Shown piece by piece: positions 30,690-38,631 of a DNA stretch of 38,632 bases (positions are counted from its first letter, which is position 1; every line of letters starts with the position of its first letter). Position numbers and translations under genes: made by a program. The notes beneath the pieces are model-generated. The model saw nothing but the letters and a program-made list of their open reading frames with translations, made no database searches and was not told the origin of the DNA. Where the stretch lies: positions 1 through 38,632 of IMG/VR virus record IMGVR_UViG_3300031840_000779, one strand, 5' to 3'. The stretch comes from a virus.

Positions 30690-32458
30690 ATCCGGCAATG
30701 ACCGAACAACTGATCGCGATCGCCCGGCGCGCTGAGAGCGCCGGTCACGGCCGCAAGAGCCAGATCTACGCCGAGGCCGCTCAGGACATGGGCGTCAGCG
30801 TGGCGACGCTGCAGCGCCGGCTCAAGACGGTTTCCGATCGCCCGCGCCGGCGGCGCCGGAGCGACGCCGGCAACAGCGCGCTGGGTCACGACGAAGCCCT
30901 CCGGATCGCCGCGTATCTCAGGGAGAGCCAGCGCCGCAACGGCAAGCGCCTGGCGTCGATAGAGGACGCGGTGGAAGTGCTTCGGGCCAACGGCCAGATC
31001 ATGGCGGGCCGCGTCGACGAGGAAACGGGCGAATTCCAGCCGCTGTGCACCGCCACCATCGGCCGGGCGCTGCGAGGCTATGGCCTGCACCCGGAACAGC
31101 TGCGACGGCCATCGCCGAAGATGAAGCTTGCCAGCAAGCACCCCAACCACGTCTGGCAGATCGACCCCTCGCTCTGCGTGCTCTACTACATGCCCTCCAA
31201 GGCCGGCCAGGCCCTGCAGGTGATGGAGGAAGACCGCTTCTACAAGAACAAGCCGGCGAACATCCGGAAGATCGAGAAAGAGCGGGTCTGGCGATACGTG
31301 ATCACCGACCACACCAGCGGCGTGATCTACGTGCACTACGTGCTCGGGGCCGAGTCCGGTAGGAACCTGGTCGACGCGTTCATCGGCGCGACTCAGAAGC
31401 GCCACCGCGAGGATCCTTTCCACGGTATCCCGCGCCTTGTGATGGTGGATCCGGGTTCGGCGAACACCGGCGCGGTATTCCGCAACCTGTGCCGGGCGCT
31501 GGGCGTCCACCTGCAGGTGAACGAACCGGGCAAGCCCTGGGCGAAAGGCCAGGTCGAGAAAGCCAACGACACGGTCGAGCGCTCGTTCGAGCACCGCATG
31601 CGGTTCATGCAGCGGCCGCCGACGTCGCTCGAGGAGATCAACCAGGCGGCGCACGGCTGGATGCGCTGGTTCAATGCGATGAAGCCGCATAGCCGCACCG
31701 GCAAGCCGCGCTACGCGGTCTGGCAGACGATCACCGAGGAGCAGCTGATCGTTGCGCCGGCGCCGCAGGTGATGCGTGAGCTGGCGGTTAACGCGCCGTT
31801 ACCACGGAAGGTGACCCCGAGCCTGACGATCAGCTATCGCGGCCAGACGTTCCCGGTCGGCGACATCCCGAACGTGGCGGTTGGCGAGCGGCTGCTGGTG
31901 ACGCGCAACCCGTGGCGGGATGACGCGGCGCAGGTGATCTACACCGACGATGAAGGCCGGGAGCGCATGCAAGTCGTCGAGGCGGAGCGGGTCAACGAAT
32001 ACGGGTTTACCCACGACGCGCCAGTGATCGGCGAGAGCTACCGCGCCCACGCCGACACTCACGTTGACACCGAGCGCAAGGCCGTGGAACGCCTCGCCAT
32101 GGACGCGCCCACCGACGAAGCGGCCGCTCAGAGCCGCAAGAAGCAGGCGACCCCGTTCCAGGGCGACGTCGATGCGATGAAGCCGATCACCGACACGCGG
32201 CTGCCGGACTACCTGCCCAAGCGAGGCACGGATCTGGATATCCAGACGCCGAAGGTCGACCCCCTGCAGCTCAACCACGTCCAGGCCGCCAAGCGCCTGC
32301 ACAGCCGCCTCGGCGACGCCTGGCGCGGCGGTGAGCACTTCCAGTGGCTGCAGCAGCGTTACCCCGACGGTGTGCCCGAAGACCAGCTGGAGGCGATCGC
32401 GGAGGCGCTCACACAGCGTCCGACTGCGCCCCTGCGCCTGGTGGGAGGTGAAGCCTGA
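30686..32458 (+). CDS. A: Transposase A (MuA-like, DDE family)
   Basis: A 590-residue protein, ATG at 30686 (overlapping the previous TGA). Order: N-terminal HTH region (SQIYAEAAQDMGVSVATLQR), integrase core with catalytic residues Asp160 (HVWQIDP), Asp255 (LVMVDPG) and Glu291 (GQVEKAN), i.e. an exact D-D(35)E spacing; then a beta-barrel and Mu-type C-terminal domain (…LTISYRGQTFPVGDIPNVAV). It cuts the phage ends and joins them to target DNA in replicative transposition. Its binding sites are presumably the pairs near both tips. Confidence 0.97.
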   Translation: MNPAMTEQLIAIARRAESAGHGRKSQIYAEAAQDMGVSVATLQRRLKTVSDRPRRRRRSDAGNSALGHDEALRIAAYLRESQRRNGKRLASIEDAVEVLRANGQIMAGRVDEETGEFQPLCTATIGRALRGYGLHPEQLRRPSPKMKLASKHPNHVWQIDPSLCVLYYMPSKAGQALQVMEEDRFYKNKPANIRKIEKERVWRYVITDHTSGVIYVHYVLGAESGRNLVDAFIGATQKRHREDPFHGIPRLVMVDPGSANTGAVFRNLCRALGVHLQVNEPGKPWAKGQVEKANDTVERSFEHRMRFMQRPPTSLEEINQAAHGWMRWFNAMKPHSRTGKPRYAVWQTITEEQLIVAPAPQVMRELAVNAPLPRKVTPSLTISYRGQTFPVGDIPNVAVGERLLVTRNPWRDDAAQVIYTDDEGRERMQVVEAERVNEYGFTHDAPVIGESYRAHADTHVDTERKAVERLAMDAPTDEAAAQSRKKQATPFQGDVDAMKPITDTRLPDYLPKRGTDLDIQTPKVDPLQLNHVQAAKRLHSRLGDAWRGGEHFQWLQQRYPDGVPEDQLEAIAEALTQRPTAPLRLVGGEA

Positions 32459-33609
32459 TGTTGGTGCTCAAACGTGTGCTGCAAGAGCGGAGCCTCAGCC
32501 AGTCCGGGTTTGCCCGGGAGCTGGATGTGTCACCGGCGACCGTCGCCCAGCTGGTCAACCACGGCATCTGGCCGAAGCGCCCGACGCCGACCGAAATGAA
32601 AGCACGAATCACCGAGATCTTGAGCGGAAGCGGCAGCGTGCCTGCCGATCTGTTCGAGGAAGATGACCGCGCCCCGGGTAGTGACCAGGACGCGGCCGAA
32701 ACACCAGACCAATCCAAAGACCTGGAGAACGATATGTTACTACGTAAGCAAAGCCTCTCACCAGACGCCCGTCGTGCGTTCACCCTGGCGCGGGATCCGT
32801 TCGCCGAAGTGCGCAGCTCCGACGAAGTGTTCCTGACCAGCGATTTCCGCTACGTGCGCGAGAGCCTGCGCCAGACCGCGAAGCACGGCGGCTTTATCGC
32901 CGTCGTCGGCGAGTCCGGCGCCGGCAAGTCGACGCTTCGCAGGGATCTCGCAGAGTGGATCCACCGCGAGAACGAGCCGGTGATTCTGATCGAGCCCTAC
33001 GTGCTCGGCATGGAAGACAACGACGTCAAGGGCAAGACCCTGAAGGCGGGGCACATCGCCGAGGCGATCCTCGCGGCCGTCGCACCTCGGGACACGCTGA
33101 AACAGTCCCCGGAAGCCCGGTTCCGTCAGGTGCACAATGCGCTGCGCGAATCCCACCGCGCCGGCCACCGCCACGTCCTGGTGATCGAGGAGGCCCACGG
33201 CCTGCCGCTGCCCACCCTGAAGCACCTCAAAAGATTCTTCGAGCTGGAGGATGGCTTTTCCAAGCTGCTCGGCATCGTCCTGATCGGCCAGCCCGAGCTG
33301 GGCCAGAAGCTGGACGAGCGCAACCCGTCGGTACGGGAAGTCGTCCAGCGCTGCGAAGTGGTGACCCTGCGGCCGCTGGATGACGAGCTGGAAGGCTACC
33401 TGCGCCACCGCTTCCAGATGGTGAACAAGCCGCTCGACCAGGTGATGGACGCCACGGCGATCGATGCGCTGCGCATCAAGCTGGCCGGCCGGGGGCAGTA
33501 CTCCGTGCTGTACCCGCTCGCCGTGCACAACGTGGTCACCGCCGCGCTGAACGAAGCCGCGACGCTGGGCATTCCCCATATCACCGCCAACGTGGTCGAG
33601 GGGGTGTGA
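32458..33609 (+). CDS. B: Target-selection ATPase B (MuB-like AAA+)
   Basis: A 383-residue protein starting at ATG 32458 inside the TGATG overlap. N-terminal HTH (about 11-40, SLSQSGFARELDVSPATVAQ), then an AAA+ domain: Walker A GESGAGKST (151-159), Walker B VLVIEEAH (240-247), and sensor-like IVLIGQPEL. It binds DNA and ATP, marks target sites and activates A. Confidence 0.96.
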   Translation: MLVLKRVLQERSLSQSGFARELDVSPATVAQLVNHGIWPKRPTPTEMKARITEILSGSGSVPADLFEEDDRAPGSDQDAAETPDQSKDLENDMLLRKQSLSPDARRAFTLARDPFAEVRSSDEVFLTSDFRYVRESLRQTAKHGGFIAVVGESGAGKSTLRRDLAEWIHRENEPVILIEPYVLGMEDNDVKGKTLKAGHIAEAILAAVAPRDTLKQSPEARFRQVHNALRESHRAGHRHVLVIEEAHGLPLPTLKHLKRFFELEDGFSKLLGIVLIGQPELGQKLDERNPSVREVVQRCEVVTLRPLDDELEGYLRHRFQMVNKPLDQVMDATAIDALRIKLAGRGQYSVLYPLAVHNVVTAALNEAATLGIPHITANVVEGV

Positions 33610-33610
33610 C

Positions 33611-33817
33611 ATGGCGAAGTACACGATCGAAATCGAAGACGCGAACGGGGCGGTGGTGATCACCGCGACAGGCTGCGCCAAAGAAGGCGAAAAAAGCCAT
33701 GCCCAGGCCTTGTTGCTGGGGATCCTGTTCTCCGTGAAGCCGCTGCAGAAGGTGGGTGACGACATGGTTCGGCAAGGCGTCGTCGTCCCCGCTGCTCGCA
33801 AACAGACGGTGCACTAG
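33611..33817 (+). CDS. Small early protein (68 aa)
   Basis: Begins MAKYTIEIEDANGAVVITAT two bases after the B stop. The first half is a beta-hairpin pattern, the second a helix with SHAQALLLGILFSVKPLQ. Function unknown; early operon. Confidence 0.6.
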   Translation: MAKYTIEIEDANGAVVITATGCAKEGEKSHAQALLLGILFSVKPLQKVGDDMVRQGVVVPAARKQTVH

Positions 33818-33825
33818 GAGGCCCC

Positions 33826-34047
33826 ATGAGCGAGGTAATCGATCTGAAAGAGAAGCCCGTCGTTCTGCGCTGGACCTGCGCCGATGTGGAGATCGACGGC
33901 CGCCAGCTGGAGCTGGCTGTCTGCCACGAAACCGATCGCCCGATGGTCATCGACTGGCGCACCGAGCGGGCCTGGGTAGGCCCCTGGGATGAGCTGGTGG
34001 GCGATGTCGCCGAGCAGCTGCGTGAGGAGGTGCCCCATGGCCGTTGA
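33826..34047 (+). CDS. Small early protein (73 aa)
   Basis: ATG 33826 preceded by AGGAGG. An acidic protein (VLRWTCADVEIDGRQLELAV, then DRPMVIDWRTERAWVG) without recognised family. Overlaps the next gene by 11 bp. Confidence 0.6.
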   Translation: MSEVIDLKEKPVVLRWTCADVEIDGRQLELAVCHETDRPMVIDWRTERAWVGPWDELVGDVAEQLREEVPHGR

Positions 34048-34336
34048 AACCGAGCAGCTGGAGTACTGGGCCGACGTGTTCTGCCTGCACGCGATCAGCA
34101 AGTACATGACGCTCGCGGCGTTCTTGGAGCATCCGGAGAAGTACTTCCGGGAGATCACCGGCGGCGACTACCGGCCCCTGCTGCCGCGCCAGAAGGGGGT
34201 GGTGGCCCGGATCCATCGGCGCTTCGACGATCTGGACGCGGCGATCGATGAACTGGAGGCGCAGGTCGAGGGCCTGCGCCGTATCGAGAACGGGCACTGC
34301 TACGAGCAGCTCAAGCATCACGCGAACGGGAGATGA
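34037..34336 (+). CDS. Early protein of unknown function (99 aa)
   Basis: Start at ATG 34037 with AGGAGG upstream, overlapping the prior gene. It is a mostly helical protein (YWADVFCLHAISKYMTLAAF, then LPRQKGVVARIHRRFDDLD). No family recognised. Confidence 0.62.
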   Translation: MAVETEQLEYWADVFCLHAISKYMTLAAFLEHPEKYFREITGGDYRPLLPRQKGVVARIHRRFDDLDAAIDELEAQVEGLRRIENGHCYEQLKHHANGR

Positions 34337-35016
34337 CCGTGGATAGAGACGACGCGATCCGAAGGATCAAGAAATGCCTGGCGCTGGCCAAAAGCCAGAA
34401 CGCCAACGAAGCCGCCACCGCGCTCCGCCAGGCACACAGGCTGATGGCGGAGTGGAACGTCGAGCAGGGCTTTATCGACTGCATGGACGTAACCAAGGAG
34501 TCCCTGGACAGCGGTGCTCGACGGTACCCACCCATTTGGAAGTGCAGGCTGGCCCGAGTCGTGGCGGACGCCTTTGATTGTGAGGTGATCGTCCAAAGGA
34601 CCGTGTTTTCCACCGATTTCGCGTTCATCGGTGCGTCACTGTCGCCGAAGCTTGCGACCTACGCCTATGACGTGCTCGAGCGTCAGCTCACCCGTGCCAG
34701 GTCGGCCCACGTGGCCGGCCTGAAGCGGTGCAAGCTCGCGACAAAACGCCGGCGCGGTGACGCCTTCGCCAACGCCTGGATATCCGCCGTGAGTGAGAAG
34801 GTCAGCGCATTCGCCGGTGCCGACGAAGTCACGGAACAGGCTGTTCGGGCGTATATGGATTGCTACCACCCGAACCTGGAGCGCCGGGAGCAACGAGCGA
34901 AGAAGTACCACGCCCGGGACGCCACGTCCTTCAATGCGGGTTATCAGGCAGGCCGCAAGGCCGAACTCAACCACGGCGTGGCCGCCGGCGATCGCCCGGC
35001 CCGCCTCACTCATTAG
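34333..35016 (+). CDS. DUF2786 domain protein
   Basis: A 227-residue protein with the DUF2786 pattern at its start: AIRRIKKCLALAKSQNANEA, then ATALRQAHRLMAEWN. A middle domain (RLARVVADAFDCEVIVQRTV) and a Lys/Arg-rich C-terminus follow. Found in early regions of several Mu-like phages; molecular role unknown. Overlap ATGA with the preceding gene. Confidence 0.82.
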   Translation: MTVDRDDAIRRIKKCLALAKSQNANEAATALRQAHRLMAEWNVEQGFIDCMDVTKESLDSGARRYPPIWKCRLARVVADAFDCEVIVQRTVFSTDFAFIGASLSPKLATYAYDVLERQLTRARSAHVAGLKRCKLATKRRRGDAFANAWISAVSEKVSAFAGADEVTEQAVRAYMDCYHPNLERREQRAKKYHARDATSFNAGYQAGRKAELNHGVAAGDRPARLTH

Positions 35017-35026
35017 GGAGACCACC

Positions 35027-35647
35027 ATGGATCTCGATCAAGTCATTCCCGACGGCTACATGCGCAACGCCGCCGGCCACCTGGTTCCGGAGGAACAGGT
35101 TCGCGAGCACGACAAGCTGCGCGACCAGACCGCCCGGGATCTGGCGTACGAGGCAATCCGCCTGCATGAAGCGCTCAAGGCGTTCAAGCGGCGCGCACTC
35201 GACGATATCGCCGACGTGGTGCGCATCAGCGCGGAGCGCTACGACGTGAAGCTGGGCGGCCGGAAAGGCAACGTCAGCATCGCCACCTACGACGGCGACC
35301 TGAAGGTCGTGCGGTCCTACGCCGAGCGGATCACCTTCACCGAGGAGCTGGAAGCGGCGAAAGAGCTGATCAACCAGTGCATCCGCGAGTGGAGCGAGGG
35401 CGGTAACAGCAACATGAAGGTGCTGGTGGACCGAGCTTTCCGGACCAACACGCAGGGCCAGCTGAAAACGAGCGCGATCCTGGATTTGCTTCGCTCAGAT
35501 ATTGATGACCCGGCCTGGCTGCGCGCCATGGAGGCGCTGAAGGACAGCATCCAGGCGGTCGGCACCTGCGTATATGTCCGGTTCTACCGCCGGGTCGGCC
35601 GCAGCGACAAGTACGAAGCCATCCCGCTGGATCTGGCGGCGGTATAA
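35027..35647 (+). CDS. DUF3164 family protein
   Basis: Start at ATG 35027 (GGGAG 7 nt upstream). The 206-residue sequence has PDGYMRNAAGHLVPEEQVRE at the N-terminus and KGNVSIATYDGDLKVVRSYA in the middle, typical of DUF3164 from transposable phages. The C-terminus (LDLLRSDIDDPAWLRAMEAL) is helical. Function unknown, conserved next to the DUF2786 gene. Confidence 0.88.
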   Translation: MDLDQVIPDGYMRNAAGHLVPEEQVREHDKLRDQTARDLAYEAIRLHEALKAFKRRALDDIADVVRISAERYDVKLGGRKGNVSIATYDGDLKVVRSYAERITFTEELEAAKELINQCIREWSEGGNSNMKVLVDRAFRTNTQGQLKTSAILDLLRSDIDDPAWLRAMEALKDSIQAVGTCVYVRFYRRVGRSDKYEAIPLDLAAV

Positions 35648-35663
35648 CCCGAGGGGTGAGCTG

Positions 35664-35906
35664 ATGCAGCCGAAACTACACGAACTAGCCAACCGGAACC
35701 GTGCTCGCGCGCCGTCGTTTCCCCACCAGGTGGGAAAGCTGGTGGTGGCGATCGAGCGCGGCGACAACCAGGCCCGCGACGAAACCCTGCAGAGCATTCG
35801 GGAGACGCTCCAGGGCGCGATCACCATCGGTGCCGGCGACGAGGCCGTAGCCGCCATGCAGCGGACGCTGGGCCGTATGACACAGTTGATCAAGGGGGAG
35901 CAATGA
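35664..35906 (+). CDS. Small early protein (80 aa)
   Basis: Start at ATG 35664 (GAGGGG upstream). A helical, Arg/Gln-rich protein (PHQVGKLVVAIERGDNQARD, then AVAAMQRTLGRMTQLIKGE). Overlap ATGA with the next gene. Function unknown. Confidence 0.62.
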   Translation: MQPKLHELANRNRARAPSFPHQVGKLVVAIERGDNQARDETLQSIRETLQGAITIGAGDEAVAAMQRTLGRMTQLIKGEQ

Positions 35907-36790
35907 CACAAGGAACGAAACGACTCACCGAGGAACTGCACCGCCTGGAGGCGCTGCCTCTCCGCGATATCCTCGACCAGATGGCCAAGACTGGCTCGCC
36001 AACGGTCGTTTGCGCCTTCAACGGCACCCAGGACAAGCCGGTGGCCGCCGTGGCGCTGATCACTGGACCGGACACCGCTGACCGGATTGAGGCGCTGGAA
36101 AAGCCCAACCGGGTGGCGGTGCCATATCAGAACCGCGTACATGCATGGATGCTGGAGTGCTTCGGCCAGAAGATCGCCAGCGATATCACGGAACGAAATC
36201 ACCGGTTCTTAGAGGAGGCCCTGGAGTTGGTGCAGTCCACCGGCTGCACATCCACCGAAGCGCACCGGCTCGTGGACTATGTCTTCGGTCGCGCCGTCGG
36301 TGATCCACCGCAAGAGGTCGGTGGCGTCCGGGTAACTCTAGCTGCCCTTTGTCTTGCCGCCGGCATCGACGGCGAGGCGGCCGCCGAGACTGAATTGGCG
36401 CGCATCGTCCAGCCCGAAACGATCGAGCGTATCCGGGCAAAGCAAAGGCGAAAGCCTGCAGTCGGTCCGCTGCCGGGCGTATATCCCGAGCGAGATCCCG
36501 CCTGTTCTACCTCGCCCTCCGGGAAGCCGGATGAATGGTGGCGGGATCCGGTTAACTTCGGCCCGGACCCAGGCGGTTGGGACCAGCTCTGCCAGAACGT
36601 GGCAGCGATGCGTCGCGACGCGCAGCGATATCAGTGGCTGAGGGATCCCGACAACTTCGGCCCGGATGAGGGCGAAGGCCCAAGCGGTTGGGACCAGCTA
36701 TGCGAGTTGGCTGGGGACGACTTCGACGCCTTCGTCGACGGGCGCATGGATCAGGATCACAAGGTGGAGTCTAGCGATGTACCTGAATGA
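35903..36790 (+). CDS. MazG-like nucleotide hydrolase domain with C-terminal duplication
   Basis: A 295-residue protein. Residues about 74-160 resemble the phage MazG-like all-alpha NTP pyrophosphatase pattern: RVHAWMLECFGQKIASDITE, then RNHRFLEEALELVQ (EExxE at 104-108) and VDYVFGRAVGDPPQEVGGVR; the second metal-binding ExxD is EVGG here (138-141), as in other phage members. The C-terminus holds two copies of a DPxNFGPD…GWDQLC motif (about 215-230 and 248-267), the second followed by GDDFDAFVDGRMD. The product may control nucleotide pools or alarmone-like signals. Confidence 0.72.
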   Translation: MTQGTKRLTEELHRLEALPLRDILDQMAKTGSPTVVCAFNGTQDKPVAAVALITGPDTADRIEALEKPNRVAVPYQNRVHAWMLECFGQKIASDITERNHRFLEEALELVQSTGCTSTEAHRLVDYVFGRAVGDPPQEVGGVRVTLAALCLAAGIDGEAAAETELARIVQPETIERIRAKQRRKPAVGPLPGVYPERDPACSTSPSGKPDEWWRDPVNFGPDPGGWDQLCQNVAAMRRDAQRYQWLRDPDNFGPDEGEGPSGWDQLCELAGDDFDAFVDGRMDQDHKVESSDVPE

Positions 36791-36914
36791 CAAAGACTTC
36801 ATCGGGTGTCTGGTTGGCGGCGGCATCGTGTGCGCTCTTATCGGCTGGGGATTGATCGAGGGCGCCATCTGGCTCTCCGGCTTCGTCCATATCACGTTTG
36901 GTGGTGCGTCATGA
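36777..36914 (+). CDS. Single-helix membrane peptide (45 aa)
   Basis: Start at ATG 36777 with GGAG 8 nt upstream, inside the end of the MazG-like gene. Almost all of the product is hydrophobic (FIGCLVGGGIVCALIGWGLI, IEGAIWLSGF). One or two membrane helices. Function unknown, too short for a confident family. Confidence 0.55.
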   Translation: MYLNDKDFIGCLVGGGIVCALIGWGLIEGAIWLSGFVHITFGGAS

Positions 36915-37117
36915 ATCAACGCACTCCCTCCTATAACTGCCATCGAGTATCTGCAGAAACCGGCCGGCGCCTGGTGGCGGATAGCAAACTGGAACTGCGA
37001 GAGGTAGCTACGGACGTGATGTCCCGTGTAATTGAGGGTACCGCCTCACCATTCGCTCTCATTCGACGTTCGGACCTGGCGCGCCTTAAGCAAGCCGTAG
37101 AGCAGGAGGACGCGTGA
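36911..37117 (+). CDS. Small early protein (68 aa)
   Basis: Start at ATG 36911 overlapping the prior stop by ATGA. A charged helical protein (LVADSKLELREVATDVMSRV, then IRRSDLARLKQAVEQEDA). Function unknown. The next gene starts at a GTGA overlap. Confidence 0.6.
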   Translation: MNQRTPSYNCHRVSAETGRRLVADSKLELREVATDVMSRVIEGTASPFALIRRSDLARLKQAVEQEDA

Positions 37118-37638
37118 AAGTCGGTCGTTGCCCTATCTGCCACCACCACCTCGATCTGCAGGCTCTGGCACAGGATGAGTCTGCCCGGGACCTGCTGGCC
37201 CTGGTCGCCAAGACGCCGCACACGGTGATGATGCCCCTGCTCTCGTACCTGGGCCTGTTTCGGCCGGAAAAGCGTGACCTGGCCAACGACCGGGCGCTTC
37301 GCCTTGCCGAGGAGGCCCTGGAGCTGACCACCGATCAGCACCTGCTGGCGGCCGCGATCAGAGAAACCGTTGAGCAGATCCATAGAAAGCGCCAGGCCGG
37401 CGAGAACGGCCAGCCGCTGAAGAACCACAACTACCTGAAGCAGGTGATGAAGGGCATCGCGGACCGGATCGGGCAGTCGGTACCGCAACGTGGCGCGCTG
37501 CAGGGCAAGGACGATACCCAGCAGCGAGACGTCGCCCGGGCTGACGACGACGCGGCCTGGCGCCGGCAGATGCGCCAGCTGGGTTACGACCCCGATTCGG
37601 CCGCCAAGGGCGAGGTGAGGAAACTGAACGATGGCTGA
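37114..37638 (+). CDS. Early protein with CPIC-HHH N-terminus (174 aa)
   Basis: Start GTG 37114 overlapping TGA. N-terminal CPICHHH (residues 6-12) could bind metal as half of a zinc ribbon. The middle region is helical (LRLAEEALELTTDQHLLAAA, then KNHNYLKQVMKGIADRIG), the C-terminus charged. Similar proteins stand before GemA in Mu-like phages. Function unknown. Confidence 0.65.
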   Translation: MKVGRCPICHHHLDLQALAQDESARDLLALVAKTPHTVMMPLLSYLGLFRPEKRDLANDRALRLAEEALELTTDQHLLAAAIRETVEQIHRKRQAGENGQPLKNHNYLKQVMKGIADRIGQSVPQRGALQGKDDTQQRDVARADDDAAWRRQMRQLGYDPDSAAKGEVRKLNDG

Positions 37639-38083
37639 TGCAGACCAGAAGCGCCGGGATCTCGCGAAGATACACATCGCTCGCAAAGAGCTGGCGATGG
37701 ACGAAGACGCCTACCGCCTGATGCTGCAGTCAGTCGCCGGCGTGACGTCCTCGGCGAAGTTGTCGGCGCGTGGCCGGGCCAAGGTGCTGCACAGGCTGCG
37801 CCAGCTGGGCTGGAAGCCGAAAACCAGCGCCCGCCCTCGGCGCCGCGTGACAGCCCAGCAGCCCCAGGATAAGAAGATCCGGGCGATCTGGCTGGATCTC
37901 GCTGAGCAGGGAGTCGTTCGCGACCGCTCGGAGCAGGCGCTGGGGCGCTACGTGAAGCGCCAGACCGGCGTCGAAGCGCTCGATTGGCTGGACGAACGCC
38001 AGGCCGCGAAGGTGATCGAGGCCCTCAAGGCCTGGCGCCAGCGTTTCATTGATGCAAAAGGGGATACCGATGAACCAGCGTGA
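37631..38083 (+). CDS. gemA: GemA (Mu gp16-like, DUF1018)
   Basis: A 150-residue protein with the DUF1018/GemA pattern: KIHIARKELAMDEDAYRLML at the N-terminus, RAKVLHRLRQLGWKPK, then KKIRAIWLDLAEQGVVRDRS and ALGRYVKRQTGVEALDWLDE. In Mu GemA influences host gene expression and DNA supercoiling-related functions. It stands directly before the activator gene as in Mu. Confidence 0.9.
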   Translation: MADADQKRRDLAKIHIARKELAMDEDAYRLMLQSVAGVTSSAKLSARGRAKVLHRLRQLGWKPKTSARPRRRVTAQQPQDKKIRAIWLDLAEQGVVRDRSEQALGRYVKRQTGVEALDWLDERQAAKVIEALKAWRQRFIDAKGDTDEPA

Positions 38084-38420
38084 CTCCAACATGGAAATCC
38101 GCCGCAACGAGCTGCTGGAGGAAGTGCAGGCCCACACCCAGCAGATTCTGGTCGAGCACGGCATCGATGAGGATCTGGCCGAACAGGCCGGCTGCGCGAT
38201 CTGCGATCGGCTGGCGGACACCTGGGGTGGGCAAGTCGTGACCTTTCCGAAGGATCACCGTTTCCGACTCTCTCTTCGTGACCTGAAGATCTACGAGCAG
38301 TTCGACGGCCGGAATCACAACGAGCTGGCGAAGAAGTACAACCTGACAACCCGGGCCATCTATAAGATCATCAGGAGGGTGCGTGAGCGCGGAGACCCGA
38401 ATCAGCCGCGTCTGTTCTGA
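38070..38420 (+). CDS. mor: Mor-type transcription activator (Mor/C family)
   Basis: A 116-residue protein from ATG 38070 (GGGGA upstream), overlapping gemA. N-terminal dimerisation helices (about 12-50), the beta segment GGQVVTFPKD (54-62), and the C-terminal HTH (RNHNELAKKYNLTTRAIYKI, 81-100) are the three parts of Mu Mor and C. No second family member was found in the window, so this single activator probably drives the four late promoters. It is the last gene of the early operon, close to the prophage end. Confidence 0.9.
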   Translation: MNQRDSNMEIRRNELLEEVQAHTQQILVEHGIDEDLAEQAGCAICDRLADTWGGQVVTFPKDHRFRLSLRDLKIYEQFDGRNHNELAKKYNLTTRAIYKIIRRVRERGDPNQPRLF

Positions 38421-38499
38421 GCCTCTTTTTGTTCTACATGGTGCAAAGTCTTTTCACTACCCATCCCGAATAGCCCCGTTTCGTCCCGCGTCTTCCCGG

Positions 38500-38530
38500 A
38501 TTTATCGCATTACCTGGTAGTATTTAACCC
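38500..38530 (-). other. Transposase-binding sites, right end (two sites)
   Basis: Read inward from the CA end (minus strand), GGGTTAAAT lies at offset 11 (38530-38522) and GCGATAAAT at offset 33 (38508-38500). These mirror the left end exactly. The stretch between the activator stop (38420) and these sites holds no gene; a direct repeat ACCCATCCC is seen at 38459-38467 and 38527-38535. Confidence 0.75.
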
Positions 38531-38541
38531 ATCCCTAAACA

Positions 38542-38547
38542 GAAGCC
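38542..38547. repeat. Target-site duplication GAAGCC, right copy
   Basis: Second copy of the 6-bp duplication, directly outside the CA terminus, encoding GF of ComM on the minus strand. Confidence 0.85.
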
Positions 38548-38631
38548 GGGCAGGCCCGGGCCCAGATGGATTTCGACGCGCACCGGTACGGCGCGGATCC
38601 CCAGGGTGGCACGGCTGTGTAGCAGGGCAAT
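38542..38631 (-). pseudogene. comM: Host yifB/comM, 5' part upstream of the insertion (partial)
   Basis: On the minus strand the frame reads LLHSRATLGIRAVPVRVEIH, then LGPGLPGF, the N-terminus of YifB/ComM, and runs to the duplication. The start codon lies just outside the window. It would read into the phage end and stop after a few codons. Together with 1-91 it shows that the phage interrupted comM near its start. Confidence 0.88.

Larger units (their letters stand above)
92..38541. mobile_element. Complete Mu-like transposable prophage (siphovirus type)
   Basis: The element is 38,450 bp, begins TG and ends CA, and is flanked by a 6-bp host duplication inside comM. It contains a DDE transposase, a MuB-type ATPase, a repressor/early switch, GemA, a Mor-type activator, Mu-like head genes (gp26-29, F, G, I, T, gp35-37 types), a non-contractile tail module, a full lysis cassette and a Com-methylase cassette. 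No frameshift or stop interrupts any recognised gene, so the prophage looks functional. The early arm points to one tip and the late arm to the other, with the switch in the interior, as in BcepMu. Confidence 0.95.

Noticed and set aside
29838-30698. 286-codon minus-strand frame opposite the DUF3102 gene
   Set aside because: The plus-strand gene has family motifs and coupled neighbours; the minus frame is its shadow.
38438-38446. Operator-like ATGGTGCAA after the activator gene
   Set aside because: Only a single 8-base match to the operator half-site; an equal match occurs in a tail gene near 2353-2360, so it may be chance.
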